From the NCBI RefSeq assembly GCF_005234135.1, contig NZ_CP039964.1:1741001-1805000 (forward strand): DNA of 64,000 bases. Reading direction: 5' to 3'. The notes beneath the pieces are model-generated. The model saw nothing but the letters and a program-made list of their open reading frames with translations, was not told the origin of the DNA and did not search any database. This DNA comes from Pseudorhodobacter turbinis (GTDB taxonomy: Bacteria > Pseudomonadota > Alphaproteobacteria > Rhodobacterales > Rhodobacteraceae). The position numbers were made by a program, and so were the translations under genes. Below, piece after piece: positions 56,469 to 64,000 of the stretch (its first letter is position 1; every line of letters begins with the position of its first letter).

Positions 56469-57181
56469 CACTCTGTCGCCGCTTTTTGGGCTGCGACCAA
56501 TTCGGAACAGCCTGCTTCTGCCAAATCCATCAGCTGATCCATTTCAGCACGAGAGAAGCTGGCGCCCTCTGCCGACAATTGAACTTCGATCAGTTTTGGC
56601 GCACCGGTTAGAATGAAGTTCCCGTCTGTGCCAGCGTTAGAATCCTCGGCATAGTCCAGATCCAGCACCGGCTGGCCCGCATAAATGCCGCAAGAGACTG
56701 CAACAATGTGATCGACAATGGGATCGGAGCTCACAATCCCGGCCTTGATCAGCTTGTTCATTGCCAAACGCAACGCAACCCAACCGCCGGTAATAGCGGC
56801 GCAACGGGTGCCGCCATCGGCCTGCAAGACATCGCAATCGATCACAATCTGGCGTTCGCCCAAAGCGCGCCGATCAACGCCGGCCCGCAATGCACGGCCA
56901 ATTAGGCGTTGAATTTCCTGCGTACGCCCGGTTTGCTTGCCCATCGCCGCTTCGCGACGGTTCCGGCTATTGGTGGCGCGGGGCAGCATTCCGTATTCCG
57001 CTGTGATCCACCCTTGGCCGGTATTTTTCAAAAACGATGGCGCTTTGTCTTCAATCGAGGCAGAGCAGAGCACATGTGTCTCACCGATCTTGATCAAACA
57101 CGACCCTTCGGCATGTTTCATAACACCCGTTTCAATCGAAACGCTGCGCATTTGGTCTAGTTTGCGTGATGATGGCCGCAT
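56468..57181 (-). CDS. rph: Ribonuclease PH
   Basis: 237 residues. The family start [20 protein letters not shown], then [37 protein letters not shown] and [22 protein letters not shown] sequence. It trims tRNA 3' ends phosphorolytically. It is divergent from hrcA and first in the rph-rdgB-hemW operon. Confidence 0.97.
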   Translation of the reverse strand: MRPSSRKLDQMRSVSIETGVMKHAEGSCLIKIGETHVLCSASIEDKAPSFLKNTGQGWITAEYGMLPRATNSRNRREAAMGKQTGRTQEIQRLIGRALRAGVDRRALGERQIVIDCDVLQADGGTRCAAITGGWVALRLAMNKLIKAGIVSSDPIVDHIVAVSCGIYAGQPVLDLDYAEDSNAGTDGNFILTGAPKLIEVQLSAEGASFSRAEMDQLMDLAEAGCSELVAAQKAATE

Positions 57182-57202
57182 GGTATGCTCCTAAATACGA
57201 AT

Positions 57203-57211
57203 TTATGCACA
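57203..57211 (+). promoter_or_regulatory. DnaA box, exact TTATGCACA, rph/hrcA region
   Basis: A 9-base match to TTATNCACA in the divergent rph-hrcA intergenic region, 11 bases from a second exact box. Confidence 0.65.
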
Positions 57212-57222
57212 AATACCCACCC

Positions 57223-57231
57223 TGTGGATAA
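57223..57231 (-). promoter_or_regulatory. DnaA box, exact TTATCCACA (TGTGGATAA on plus), rph/hrcA region
   Basis: Faces the box at 57203. Followed on the plus strand by GGA, as is its counterpart at the candidate origin. Confidence 0.65.
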
Positions 57232-57245
57232 GGATGCAAGTATCA

Positions 57246-57273
57246 TTGACGCGTGCGCCACATCCTCCATAAG
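57246..57273 (+). promoter_or_regulatory. Possible hrcA-grpE promoter
   Basis: TTGACG (57246-57251) and CATAAG (57268-57273) are spaced by 16 bases, just after the DnaA-box pair and 26 bases before hrcA. No CIRCE inverted repeat (TTAGCACTC type) was found here. Confidence 0.4.
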
Positions 57274-57299
57274 GTGATGAAGCCTTGAAGAGCAGATAA

Positions 57300-58379
57300 A
57301 TGACCGACCAAACGAAGCACGCCGCAGTTATTTCCGATATGAACGAACGCTCCCGAGAGGTATTTCGGCGTGTCGTCGAAGGCTATCTGGCGTCTGGCGA
57401 TCCGGTTGGTTCGCGCTCTCTTACGCGGACGATGTCGGAAAAGATCAGTGCCGCGACCATTCGCAACGTGATGCAGGATCTGGAATATCTGGGACTTTTG
57501 GGCAGCCCGCACACTTCATCTGGCCGGATACCGACCCAAATGGGCCTGCGCATGTTCGTTGATGGCGTGTTGGAGGTGGGTGAAGTCGCCTCTGAAGATC
57601 GCAATTTGATCGATGCCACGATGGGTAACAATCAATCGGGCGTTTCATCCCTGCTGGATCGAGTTGGGTCCACACTTTCGGGGATTACCCATGGTGCCAG
57701 CCTTGTTTTGACGCCCAAGCATGAAGCGCCGATCAAACATATCGAATTTGTCAGCCTGGGGCCGGATCGTGCCTTGGTCGTTCTGGTTTTTGCTGACAGC
57801 CATGTGGAAAACCGCGTGTTCACGCCGCCACCCGGCCAAACCCCGTCTTCGATGCGTGAGGCGGCGAATTTCCTGAATGCACTGGCGGCTGGCAAAACCC
57901 TGTCGGAGTTGCGCAAATCTGTTGGCGCGGAAATTCAAAACCGCCGTCAGGAAATTGATACCCTTGCGCATCAACTGGTAGAAACCGGTCTTGCCGATTG
58001 GCAAAACGCAGGAGAGCAAAGCGAGCGGTTGATCGTGCGTGGTCGCGCCAATCTTCTTGATGGTTCTACCGAGGCTTTGGATGTGGAACGTATCCGGACC
58101 CTCTTTGATGATCTGGAACGCAAGCGCGATATCGCCGAATTTCTGGAGTTAACCGAAGATGGCGAAGGTGTGCGCATTTTTATTGGCTCTGAAAACAAGT
58201 TGTTCTCACTTTCGGGGTCGTCTCTTGTTGTGTCTCCCTATATGAACGCTGATCGAAAGATTATTGGTGCGGTGGGTGTGATTGGGCCGACACGGTTGAA
58301 TTATGGTCGCATCGTACCCATCGTTGATTATACAGCGCAACTTGTCGGGCGGTTAATCTCTGACCGGACGAGGGGATGA
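57300..58379 (+). CDS. hrcA: Heat-inducible transcriptional repressor HrcA
   Basis: 359 residues. An N-terminal winged helix: VFRRVVEGYLASGDPVGSRSL and SAATIRNVMQDLEYLGLL, with HTSSGRIPT following. A GAF-like central region and C-terminal dimer domain (SLVVSPYMNADRKIIGAVGVIGPTRLNYGR) complete it. HrcA represses groE-type operons via CIRCE. grpE follows after six bases. Confidence 0.96.
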   Translation: MTDQTKHAAVISDMNERSREVFRRVVEGYLASGDPVGSRSLTRTMSEKISAATIRNVMQDLEYLGLLGSPHTSSGRIPTQMGLRMFVDGVLEVGEVASEDRNLIDATMGNNQSGVSSLLDRVGSTLSGITHGASLVLTPKHEAPIKHIEFVSLGPDRALVVLVFADSHVENRVFTPPPGQTPSSMREAANFLNALAAGKTLSELRKSVGAEIQNRRQEIDTLAHQLVETGLADWQNAGEQSERLIVRGRANLLDGSTEALDVERIRTLFDDLERKRDIAEFLELTEDGEGVRIFIGSENKLFSLSGSSLVVSPYMNADRKIIGAVGVIGPTRLNYGRIVPIVDYTAQLVGRLISDRTRG

Positions 58380-58385
58380 GTTAAG

Positions 58386-58958
58386 ATGACTGAAACAAAG
58401 AAAGACGACGAAATGTCCCAAGAACAGGCAGCCAATGCAATGAACCCTGAAATGACAGAGGCCGATCTGTCGGAGTTTGATGCCGCCCCTGTGGATGAAC
58501 TGGCTGCGCTTCGCGCAGAACGTGATGAATTCCGTGACCGGTTTATGCGCACGCTGGCCGATGCAGAAAATTCGCGCAAGCGCAGTGAACGTGACCGCCG
58601 CGAGGCAGAGCAATATGGCGGCTCCAAGCTCGCCCGCGATCTGTTGCCGGTTTATGACAACCTGCGCCGTGCCCTTGATGCCGCGACAGACCAAAACCGC
58701 GCCGACGCCAAAGCCTTTTTTGAGGGGGTAGAGCTGACGTTGCGCGAATTGCTTAGCGTGATGACCAAGCACCACGTCACCCCGATTGTCCCTGAGATTG
58801 GTGATCAGTTTGATCCCCAGTTGCATGAGGCGATGTTCGAGGCAGCTTTGCCTGGTACTAAATCCGGTCAGATTATTCAGGTGATGTCCGAAGGATTCCT
58901 TCTGCATGACCGTCTTTTGCGCCCGGCGCAGGTTGGTGTTTCCTCTACACCTGCTTAA
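58386..58958 (+). CDS. grpE: Nucleotide exchange factor GrpE
   Basis: 190 residues. An acidic N-terminal tail leads into the long dimer helix (ELAALRAERDEFRDRFMRTL, ENSRKRSERDR) and the C-terminal beta domain (FDPQLHEAMFEAALP, GFLLHDRLLRPAQV). It exchanges nucleotide on DnaK. Its message is closed by the hairpin at 58973. Confidence 0.97.
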   Translation: MTETKKDDEMSQEQAANAMNPEMTEADLSEFDAAPVDELAALRAERDEFRDRFMRTLADAENSRKRSERDRREAEQYGGSKLARDLLPVYDNLRRALDAATDQNRADAKAFFEGVELTLRELLSVMTKHHVTPIVPEIGDQFDPQLHEAMFEAALPGTKSGQIIQVMSEGFLLHDRLLRPAQVGVSSTPA

Positions 58959-58972
58959 TTTCGTTTTAAGTT

Positions 58973-58993
58973 ACGCCGGGTTCGTCCCGGCGT
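58973..58993. terminator. Terminator hairpin between grpE and mutS
   Basis: ACGCCGGG (58973-58980) pairs with CCCGGCGT (58986-58993) between two converging genes, followed by TTCCATTTCT on the plus side and an A/T stretch on the minus side. Confidence 0.75.
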
Positions 58994-59001
58994 TTCCATT
59001 T

Positions 59002-61626
59002 CTATCCGCCCAGTTGCGCTTTCAGCTCATAGATCAAACTCAGCGCCTCCATTGGCGTCAGCTGATCTGGCAAGACCTCCCTGATCCGGTTTTCAACCTT
59101 GGAATTTTTGGCGGGTTTTTCGGGCGGTGCAGGTTGTGCCACACGAAACAGCGGCAGATCGTCGATCAGCGTCTTTTGTTTGCCGCCTTCGCGCTCGCCT
59201 TTTTCCAAGGCTTCCAAAACCAGTTTAGCCCGATCCGTTACCGCATCCGGCAGCCCTGCAAGTTTTGCGACCTGCACCCCGTATGATCGATCCGCCGCGC
59301 CCTTTTTGACTTCATGCAAAAAGATCACGTCGCCTTCCCATTCCTTTACGCTGACGGTGGCATTTTCCACCCCCGCCAGCTTGTCCGCAAGGGAAGTCAT
59401 CTCATGGTAATGGGTGGCAAAGAGTGCGCGACACTGGTTTTTGTCATGCAGATATTCAAGCGTGGCCCAAGCGATCGATAGCCCGTCATAGGTCGCCGTA
59501 CCGCGTCCGATTTCATCGAGGATAACCAGCGCACGGTCGTCGGCCTGATGCAGGATCGCGGCGGTTTCCACCATCTCCACCATGAAGGTTGATCGCCCGC
59601 GGGCCAGATCATCCGATGCGCCAACGCGGCTGAATAGCTGGCTGACCAGCCCGATATGCGCCGATTTCGCCGGAACAAAACTACCCGCCTGTGCAAGCAG
59701 TGCAATTAGCGCGTTTTGGCGCAGAAAAGTAGACTTACCCGCCATGTTAGGGCCTGTTAGCAGCCAGATTGCGGCGGTGTCCTTGGCCGTCAGATCGCAG
59801 TCATTGGCCACAAATTGCGTATTTCCCTGCTTTCGCAAGGCACGTTCCACCACGGGATGCCGACCGTCATGGATGTTAAAGGCGCGGCTGTTGTCAACGA
59901 TAGGCGCTGTCCACCCTTCCTCGGCTGCCAGATCGGCAAAGCTTGCGTTCAGATCAATCTCTGCAATCGCGCGCGCGGTGTTAGAAAGTGCTGCGGCGTG
60001 GTCCAGAATGTGTTGCCGAAGGCTGGCAAAGTGACGCTTTTCGATTTCCAGCGTAAGATTACCGGCGTTGAGGATTTTGGTCTCCATCTCTGACAGCCGG
60101 ACGGTGGTAAAGCGCACTTGGCCCGCCGTGGTTTGCCGGTGGATGAAGGTTTCCGACAACGGCGCGGATTGCATCTTTTCCGCGTGGGTCGTTGTTACAT
60201 CCACAAAATAGCCAAGCACATTGTTATGCTTGATCTTGAGGCTGCTGATCCCTGAAAGCTGCGCATATTCCGCCTGCATCGCGGCGATCACCGCGCGGCC
60301 CTCATCACGCAATTGGCGTGCCTCATCCAGTTCTGAATCATAGCCGCTTGCGATAAAGCCACCGTCACGGGCTAGAATCGGTGGCTCGGCCACGAGTGCG
60401 GCGTCCAAAAGCGCATGCAAATCTTCGTGGCCTGTCAGTTCTGCGGTGGCCTGTTGCAGCAGGTCGGGGCCCTTGCCTGCGGATGTGCGGGACAGGGCCT
60501 GCGCTTGTTCCAAGCCGGACCGAATTGCCGCAAGGTCGCGAGGCCCGCCCCGGTCGAGTGCAAGCCGGGAAAGGGCGCGGTCTATGTCAGGGCAGCGGCG
60601 CAGGGCGTCGCGTAGATCGGCACGAAAACGGCTCTGTTCTTGCAGAAAACCAACAGCTTCCAGCCGCGACTGGATCAGGGACAGGTCACGTGATGGCGCT
60701 GAAAGCCTGCGCTCCAACAACCTCCCGCCGCCGGCGGTCAATGTCCGGTCCACCACAGCCAAAAGCGATCCGTCTTTGGCGCCTGACAGGCTTGTTGTTA
60801 TCTCAAGATTGCGGCGGGTGGAGGTGTCGATCTGCACCAAACCGCCGGGATCTTCCTTTACGGGCGGGCGCAGCATCGGCAAGTTACCGCGCTGGGTTAG
60901 GTCCAGATAATCGACCAGCGCACCCATCGCGGAAACCTCGGCGCGATCAAATTGGCCAAAACCTTCCAATGAGGCGACACCAAACAGACCGGCCAGTTTT
61001 CGTTCGGCACCGGCACTGTCAAAGCTGGACCGAGCAAGCTGCGTCAGGGCCGGCCCGTCATCCAGCGCCAGATCGAACCCGTCGATCACTAAAAGCTCTT
61101 TGGGCGACAGCCGCGCCAACTCCGGCCCCAAACGCGTTGGGGGGCAAGGCATCACCCGCAACTCACCGGTGGAGATATCGCACCAAGCCAGTGCAGATTC
61201 GTCTCTAACCTCGCTAAAAGCGGCCAGATAGTTGTGCCGACGTGCGTCCAAAAGCGTGTCTTCGGTCAATGTGCCGGGTGTGACCAGCCGCACGACATCC
61301 CGCGCAACAACGGACTTTGCCCCCCGCTTTTTTGCCTCGGCGGGGTTTTCCATCTGCTCGGCAATCGCCACACGAAACCCTTTGCGGATCAGCGTTAGCA
61401 AATACCCCTCGGCGGCGTGATACGGCACGCCGCACATGGCGATATCCTCGCCCATATGTTTGCCGCGTTTGGTCAAGGCAATGTCCAAAGCGGCAGCGGC
61501 ATTTACCGCATCCTCAAAGAACATTTCATAGAAATCGCCCATCCGGTAAAACAGCAAAGCATCCCGATGACGGGATTTGATGTCCAGATATTGCGCCATC
61601 ATCGGCGTTACGTTTTCAGTGTTCAA
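59002..61626 (-). CDS. mutS: DNA mismatch repair protein MutS
   Basis: 874 residues from a TTG start. The mismatch-reading motif FYRMGDFYEMF lies near residue 26, and the ATPase has Walker A GPNMAGKSTFLRQNALI near 620 and the DEIGRGTATYDG Walker B region. TTG 61626 (GGGGGTGG upstream) puts VTPMMAQYL near the N-terminus, as in relatives; the frame extends upstream, and an ATG at 61602 would clip the start. Confidence 0.96.
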   Translation of the reverse strand: MNTENVTPMMAQYLDIKSRHRDALLFYRMGDFYEMFFEDAVNAAAALDIALTKRGKHMGEDIAMCGVPYHAAEGYLLTLIRKGFRVAIAEQMENPAEAKKRGAKSVVARDVVRLVTPGTLTEDTLLDARRHNYLAAFSEVRDESALAWCDISTGELRVMPCPPTRLGPELARLSPKELLVIDGFDLALDDGPALTQLARSSFDSAGAERKLAGLFGVASLEGFGQFDRAEVSAMGALVDYLDLTQRGNLPMLRPPVKEDPGGLVQIDTSTRRNLEITTSLSGAKDGSLLAVVDRTLTAGGGRLLERRLSAPSRDLSLIQSRLEAVGFLQEQSRFRADLRDALRRCPDIDRALSRLALDRGGPRDLAAIRSGLEQAQALSRTSAGKGPDLLQQATAELTGHEDLHALLDAALVAEPPILARDGGFIASGYDSELDEARQLRDEGRAVIAAMQAEYAQLSGISSLKIKHNNVLGYFVDVTTTHAEKMQSAPLSETFIHRQTTAGQVRFTTVRLSEMETKILNAGNLTLEIEKRHFASLRQHILDHAAALSNTARAIAEIDLNASFADLAAEEGWTAPIVDNSRAFNIHDGRHPVVERALRKQGNTQFVANDCDLTAKDTAAIWLLTGPNMAGKSTFLRQNALIALLAQAGSFVPAKSAHIGLVSQLFSRVGASDDLARGRSTFMVEMVETAAILHQADDRALVILDEIGRGTATYDGLSIAWATLEYLHDKNQCRALFATHYHEMTSLADKLAGVENATVSVKEWEGDVIFLHEVKKGAADRSYGVQVAKLAGLPDAVTDRAKLVLEALEKGEREGGKQKTLIDDLPLFRVAQPAPPEKPAKNSKVENRIREVLPDQLTPMEALSLIYELKAQLGG

Positions 61627-61774
61627 CCGCCACCCCCAGTTTGCGCCGATCCTACAAAACCGAAGGGCAAGGCGAAAGGGCATTCAACATCAAACCGCTA
61701 TATCGGGTAGACCTTTTACCCCCGTATGGTGCATCTTGCGCTAAGACGATATTCCCGCAAGGACCGAAGAGCGA

Positions 61775-63487
61775 ATGCAAAGCCAAGTCAACTTTTCCGT
61801 ACCCGCGCAGGACCTGTTCCTGAACCCTGCCAGGGATGGTGGAATATCGTTGTTGAATGCTGCAGAGTTTTTCTGGCGCCCGGCGACACCCGCTTTGATC
61901 CAAGGTTTTGCGGCCAGCGCGTTTGAGGAGGTGAACTATAAAATCAACGCCTATCTCAACGTCACGAAACGCCATAAGATCTTTTCGCGAGCAGTTGAGT
62001 TTAATACCGTTCCCGTTTTGCTAGAGCATGCATCTTTTTCAGAATCCTTCGCCATGGCGCAAGGTAAGGTCCTTTTACCCGGTGCGCGGTTTTTGAAAAG
62101 ATATTGTTGGGAAAACCAAGAGGATGATCTCGACCCCGAAGAGCAGCTTGTCTCTTATTTTCAGGAGTGCCAGAGCCAGAATATCGAAGCCTCCATTCCC
62201 TTGTGCAAGCAGCCTTTGCCCAAAAATCTGGCCGTTGCGATTGCCTGCCGCAGCATCACCAACCCCTATGCGTTTATTGCCGAGGCGTTGCCGCGGCTTG
62301 CACAGATCGTAGAGTGCGGATTTCGCGGGGATGTCTATTTCCACTTTTCCAACAGGGTCAAGAGCCCACACCCTTCTGTGCAAGAGATCATAGCCGATCT
62401 TTTCCCAGAGCTTGTAGGCCGGGTTTTTTTTGAGCCCGCACCAAAGCGCTATGATCATGTGTTGACGGTGCTGGACCTTCTTCACGCATATTACCAATTC
62501 CCGACAGAGGTGGTCGGTTCGGTCGGCCATCTTGCGCCGTCCGATGCAATGTTTCGCGGGCATGATGGGTACGTCGAGTCGCGGACGATCTTGTCGATGA
62601 ACGCCTTTAGCAGCAGCTTGGTTGCCCTGCGCCGTCGGGCCCTGCGTGCGATTGAGGGCAAGGATTTCAGCTATCTGCCAAAGCGGTTTTTCGTAACCCT
62701 GTCGGACGGCGATGCCAGCATAGTGGGGGCGCAGCAACTGTTTGAAATGTTGCAGATGTTCGGATTTGCAAAGGTCGCTTTTGACACGCTTTCGCCGCTG
62801 GAACAGATCGCGATTATGGTCAATGCGGAGATGGTAATCACCCCCCATACCGCGAATTTGACCCATATGATGTTTGCTAGCCCGCAAACCTTTGTTCTGG
62901 CCTTGGGCACGCTGCAAACGGCTGTGCATCGTTGGGATGAATATTGGGGCTTTGCCCATGTTTCGGGTTGCCGTTACGTTAGCTTCTTTGCAGATTTTGA
63001 CACGCCGGACCCGAAAACCAGCCCCTCGATTGATCTTGATGGCATTGTTCCCGTAGCACTTTCAGACCAGACCGTGGCCGAGATTCTGGCCTTTATCGTA
63101 TGCATTTTGGGGTATTTTCCAAATCTGCCCACCGCGCATTCGCTATTTACCCTTGCAGGGCGTTTGATTGGTGTGGGGGAATGCGACCACGCCTTGCAGC
63201 TTTTGGAGAACCACAGCGATCTGGTCAAAACCCATGCAGGGCTGTGCGTTGCCAAAGCGGATTGTCACAAGGCGCGAGGCGAACCCTATCAGGAAATTGC
63301 AGCACTTTACCTCGCCTACGATCTGGACAAAAGCGATGTGACAATATTGCTGCGTATTTTCTGGGGTGCCAAACGCGCCGACCGGTCGGATATTATGTCT
63401 TGGGCGCGGTCTCGTTTACGCCAGGATTTCCCGAACCGCTATGGCTTGATCGTCAAGTCCAACCCTTGGGTGGCGTTGCTGCCCTGA
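61775..63487 (+). CDS. GT61-like (DUF563) glycosyltransferase
   Basis: 570 residues. The central part resembles family 61 glycosyltransferases: SPLEQIAIMVNAEMVITPHTANLTHMMFASP is read near residues 345-375 (the EQ...H.A.LT...F pattern of the family), preceded by RFFVTLSDGD. The C-terminal ~120 residues look helical and repeat-like. Acceptor and sugar are unknown; a surface polysaccharide role is a guess. It stands between mutS and maeB, with no other polysaccharide gene in the window. Confidence 0.7.
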   Translation: MQSQVNFSVPAQDLFLNPARDGGISLLNAAEFFWRPATPALIQGFAASAFEEVNYKINAYLNVTKRHKIFSRAVEFNTVPVLLEHASFSESFAMAQGKVLLPGARFLKRYCWENQEDDLDPEEQLVSYFQECQSQNIEASIPLCKQPLPKNLAVAIACRSITNPYAFIAEALPRLAQIVECGFRGDVYFHFSNRVKSPHPSVQEIIADLFPELVGRVFFEPAPKRYDHVLTVLDLLHAYYQFPTEVVGSVGHLAPSDAMFRGHDGYVESRTILSMNAFSSSLVALRRRALRAIEGKDFSYLPKRFFVTLSDGDASIVGAQQLFEMLQMFGFAKVAFDTLSPLEQIAIMVNAEMVITPHTANLTHMMFASPQTFVLALGTLQTAVHRWDEYWGFAHVSGCRYVSFFADFDTPDPKTSPSIDLDGIVPVALSDQTVAEILAFIVCILGYFPNLPTAHSLFTLAGRLIGVGECDHALQLLENHSDLVKTHAGLCVAKADCHKARGEPYQEIAALYLAYDLDKSDVTILLRIFWGAKRADRSDIMSWARSRLRQDFPNRYGLIVKSNPWVALLP

Positions 63488-63559
63488 CTTTTTCTAAATG
63501 GATTGTGCCACATGGGCTGTCTGGCTAATAATAAATAAAGAACCAAGGAATTTTGCTCA

Positions 63560-64000
63560 ATGACCACCAATAACCGCGTTACCCCCGAAGAAGCGCTCGC
63601 CTACCATATGGATCCACGTCCCGGTAAGTTTGAGATCACCGCCACAACCCCTATGGCCACCCAGCGCGATCTTTCGCTGGCCTATAGCCCGGGTGTTGCG
63701 GTTCCGGTTCAGGCGATCGCGGATAATCCGGAAACGGCTTATGACTATACGGTCAAGGGCAATATGGTTGCGGTTATCACCAATGGCACCGCGATTTTGG
63801 GGATGGGCAACCTTGGCGCGCTGGCCTCCAAGCCGGTGATGGAGGGTAAGGCGGTCCTATTCAAACGGTTCGCGGATGTGAACGCGATCGATATTGAGCT
63901 GGACACCGAAGACGCAGAGGAAATCATCAAGGCCGTGTCCCTGATGGGGCCGACCTTTGGCGGTATCAATCTGGAAGATATCAAAGCACCAGAGTGTTTT
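63560..64000 (+). CDS. maeB: NADP-dependent malic enzyme, 5' end (cut by window edge)
   Basis: The first 147 codons are present, open to the right edge. It begins with [19 protein letters not shown], then [37 protein letters not shown] and [14 protein letters not shown], all typical of the MaeB type. It decarboxylates malate to pyruvate; long versions carry a phosphotransacetylase-like tail, which would lie outside. AAGGA precedes the ATG. Confidence 0.96.
   Translation, partial: MTTNNRVTPEEALAYHMDPRPGKFEITATTPMATQRDLSLAYSPGVAVPVQAIADNPETAYDYTVKGNMVAVITNGTAILGMGNLGALASKPVMEGKAVLFKRFADVNAIDIELDTEDAEEIIKAVSLMGPTFGGINLEDIKAPECF

Noticed and set aside
57182..57299. CIRCE element before hrcA
   Set aside because: No TTAGCACTC-N9-GAGTGCTAA or near version is present in this gap.
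1..64000. tRNA genes, insertion sequences, CRISPR arrays, riboswitches
   Set aside because: No cloverleaf, transposase, spaced direct repeats or riboswitch core was seen in any gap.

Overview
The window looks like chromosomal DNA of an alphaproteobacterium of the order Rhodobacterales (Roseobacter-like). The evidence is the origin-proximal gene order rho-mnmE-mnmG-rsmG-parA-parB with parS palindromes inside mnmG and rsmG, the neighbouring maf-aroE-coaE-dnaQ and hrcA-grpE blocks, and mostly GC-rich coding sequence (one counted 60-base line in hslU is 60% G+C). No tRNA, rRNA, insertion sequence, prophage or CRISPR array was recognised.

Layout. (1) 1-14994 is a siderophore-type locus. A plus-strand chain with stop/start overlaps encodes the end of one NRPS, a second NRPS (C-A-T-C-truncated A-T), a MATE exporter and a 4'-phosphopantetheinyl transferase. 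It meets a minus-strand block encoding a periplasmic binding protein, two FecCD permeases, an ATPase, a TonB-dependent receptor and a siderophore-interacting reductase. Synthesis, carrier activation, export, uptake and iron release are therefore together. (2) 15255-35373 is housekeeping: secB, fxsA, a Tim44-like gene, a decayed mltA remnant, smr, hslVU, an SPFH/NfeD pair, amn, an HU gene, several transporters, hspQ, a lytic-transglycosylase-like lipoprotein, lolA, ftsK, an aminotransferase, an amidase and a Ubi-type hydroxylase. (3) 35374-44129 holds a 55-residue small protein, a crotonase without the usual catalytic glutamates, an SDR, a DUF2125 protein, pmbA, cysQ, a thioredoxin-TPR protein, a Lon-N protein, a Trm112-like protein, tspO and serB. 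(4) 44158-54687 is the replication origin region: dnaQ-coaE-aroE-maf on the minus strand, a 394-base gene-free stretch with seven DnaA-box-like 9-mers (candidate oriC), then hemJ, rho, mnmE, mnmG, rsmG, parA and parB on the plus strand. (5) 54691-64000 carries hemW-rdgB-rph (minus), hrcA-grpE (plus), mutS (minus), a GT61-like glycosyltransferase and the start of maeB.

Most notable: the NRPS locus with two incomplete catalytic domains and no thioesterase; two exact parS sites and a 14/16 third; a DnaA-box pair at the origin that recurs almost identically upstream of hrcA; a strong local drop in G+C over mnmE-mnmG-rsmG that coincides with the parS sites; and the mltA relic between the Tim44-like gene and smr.
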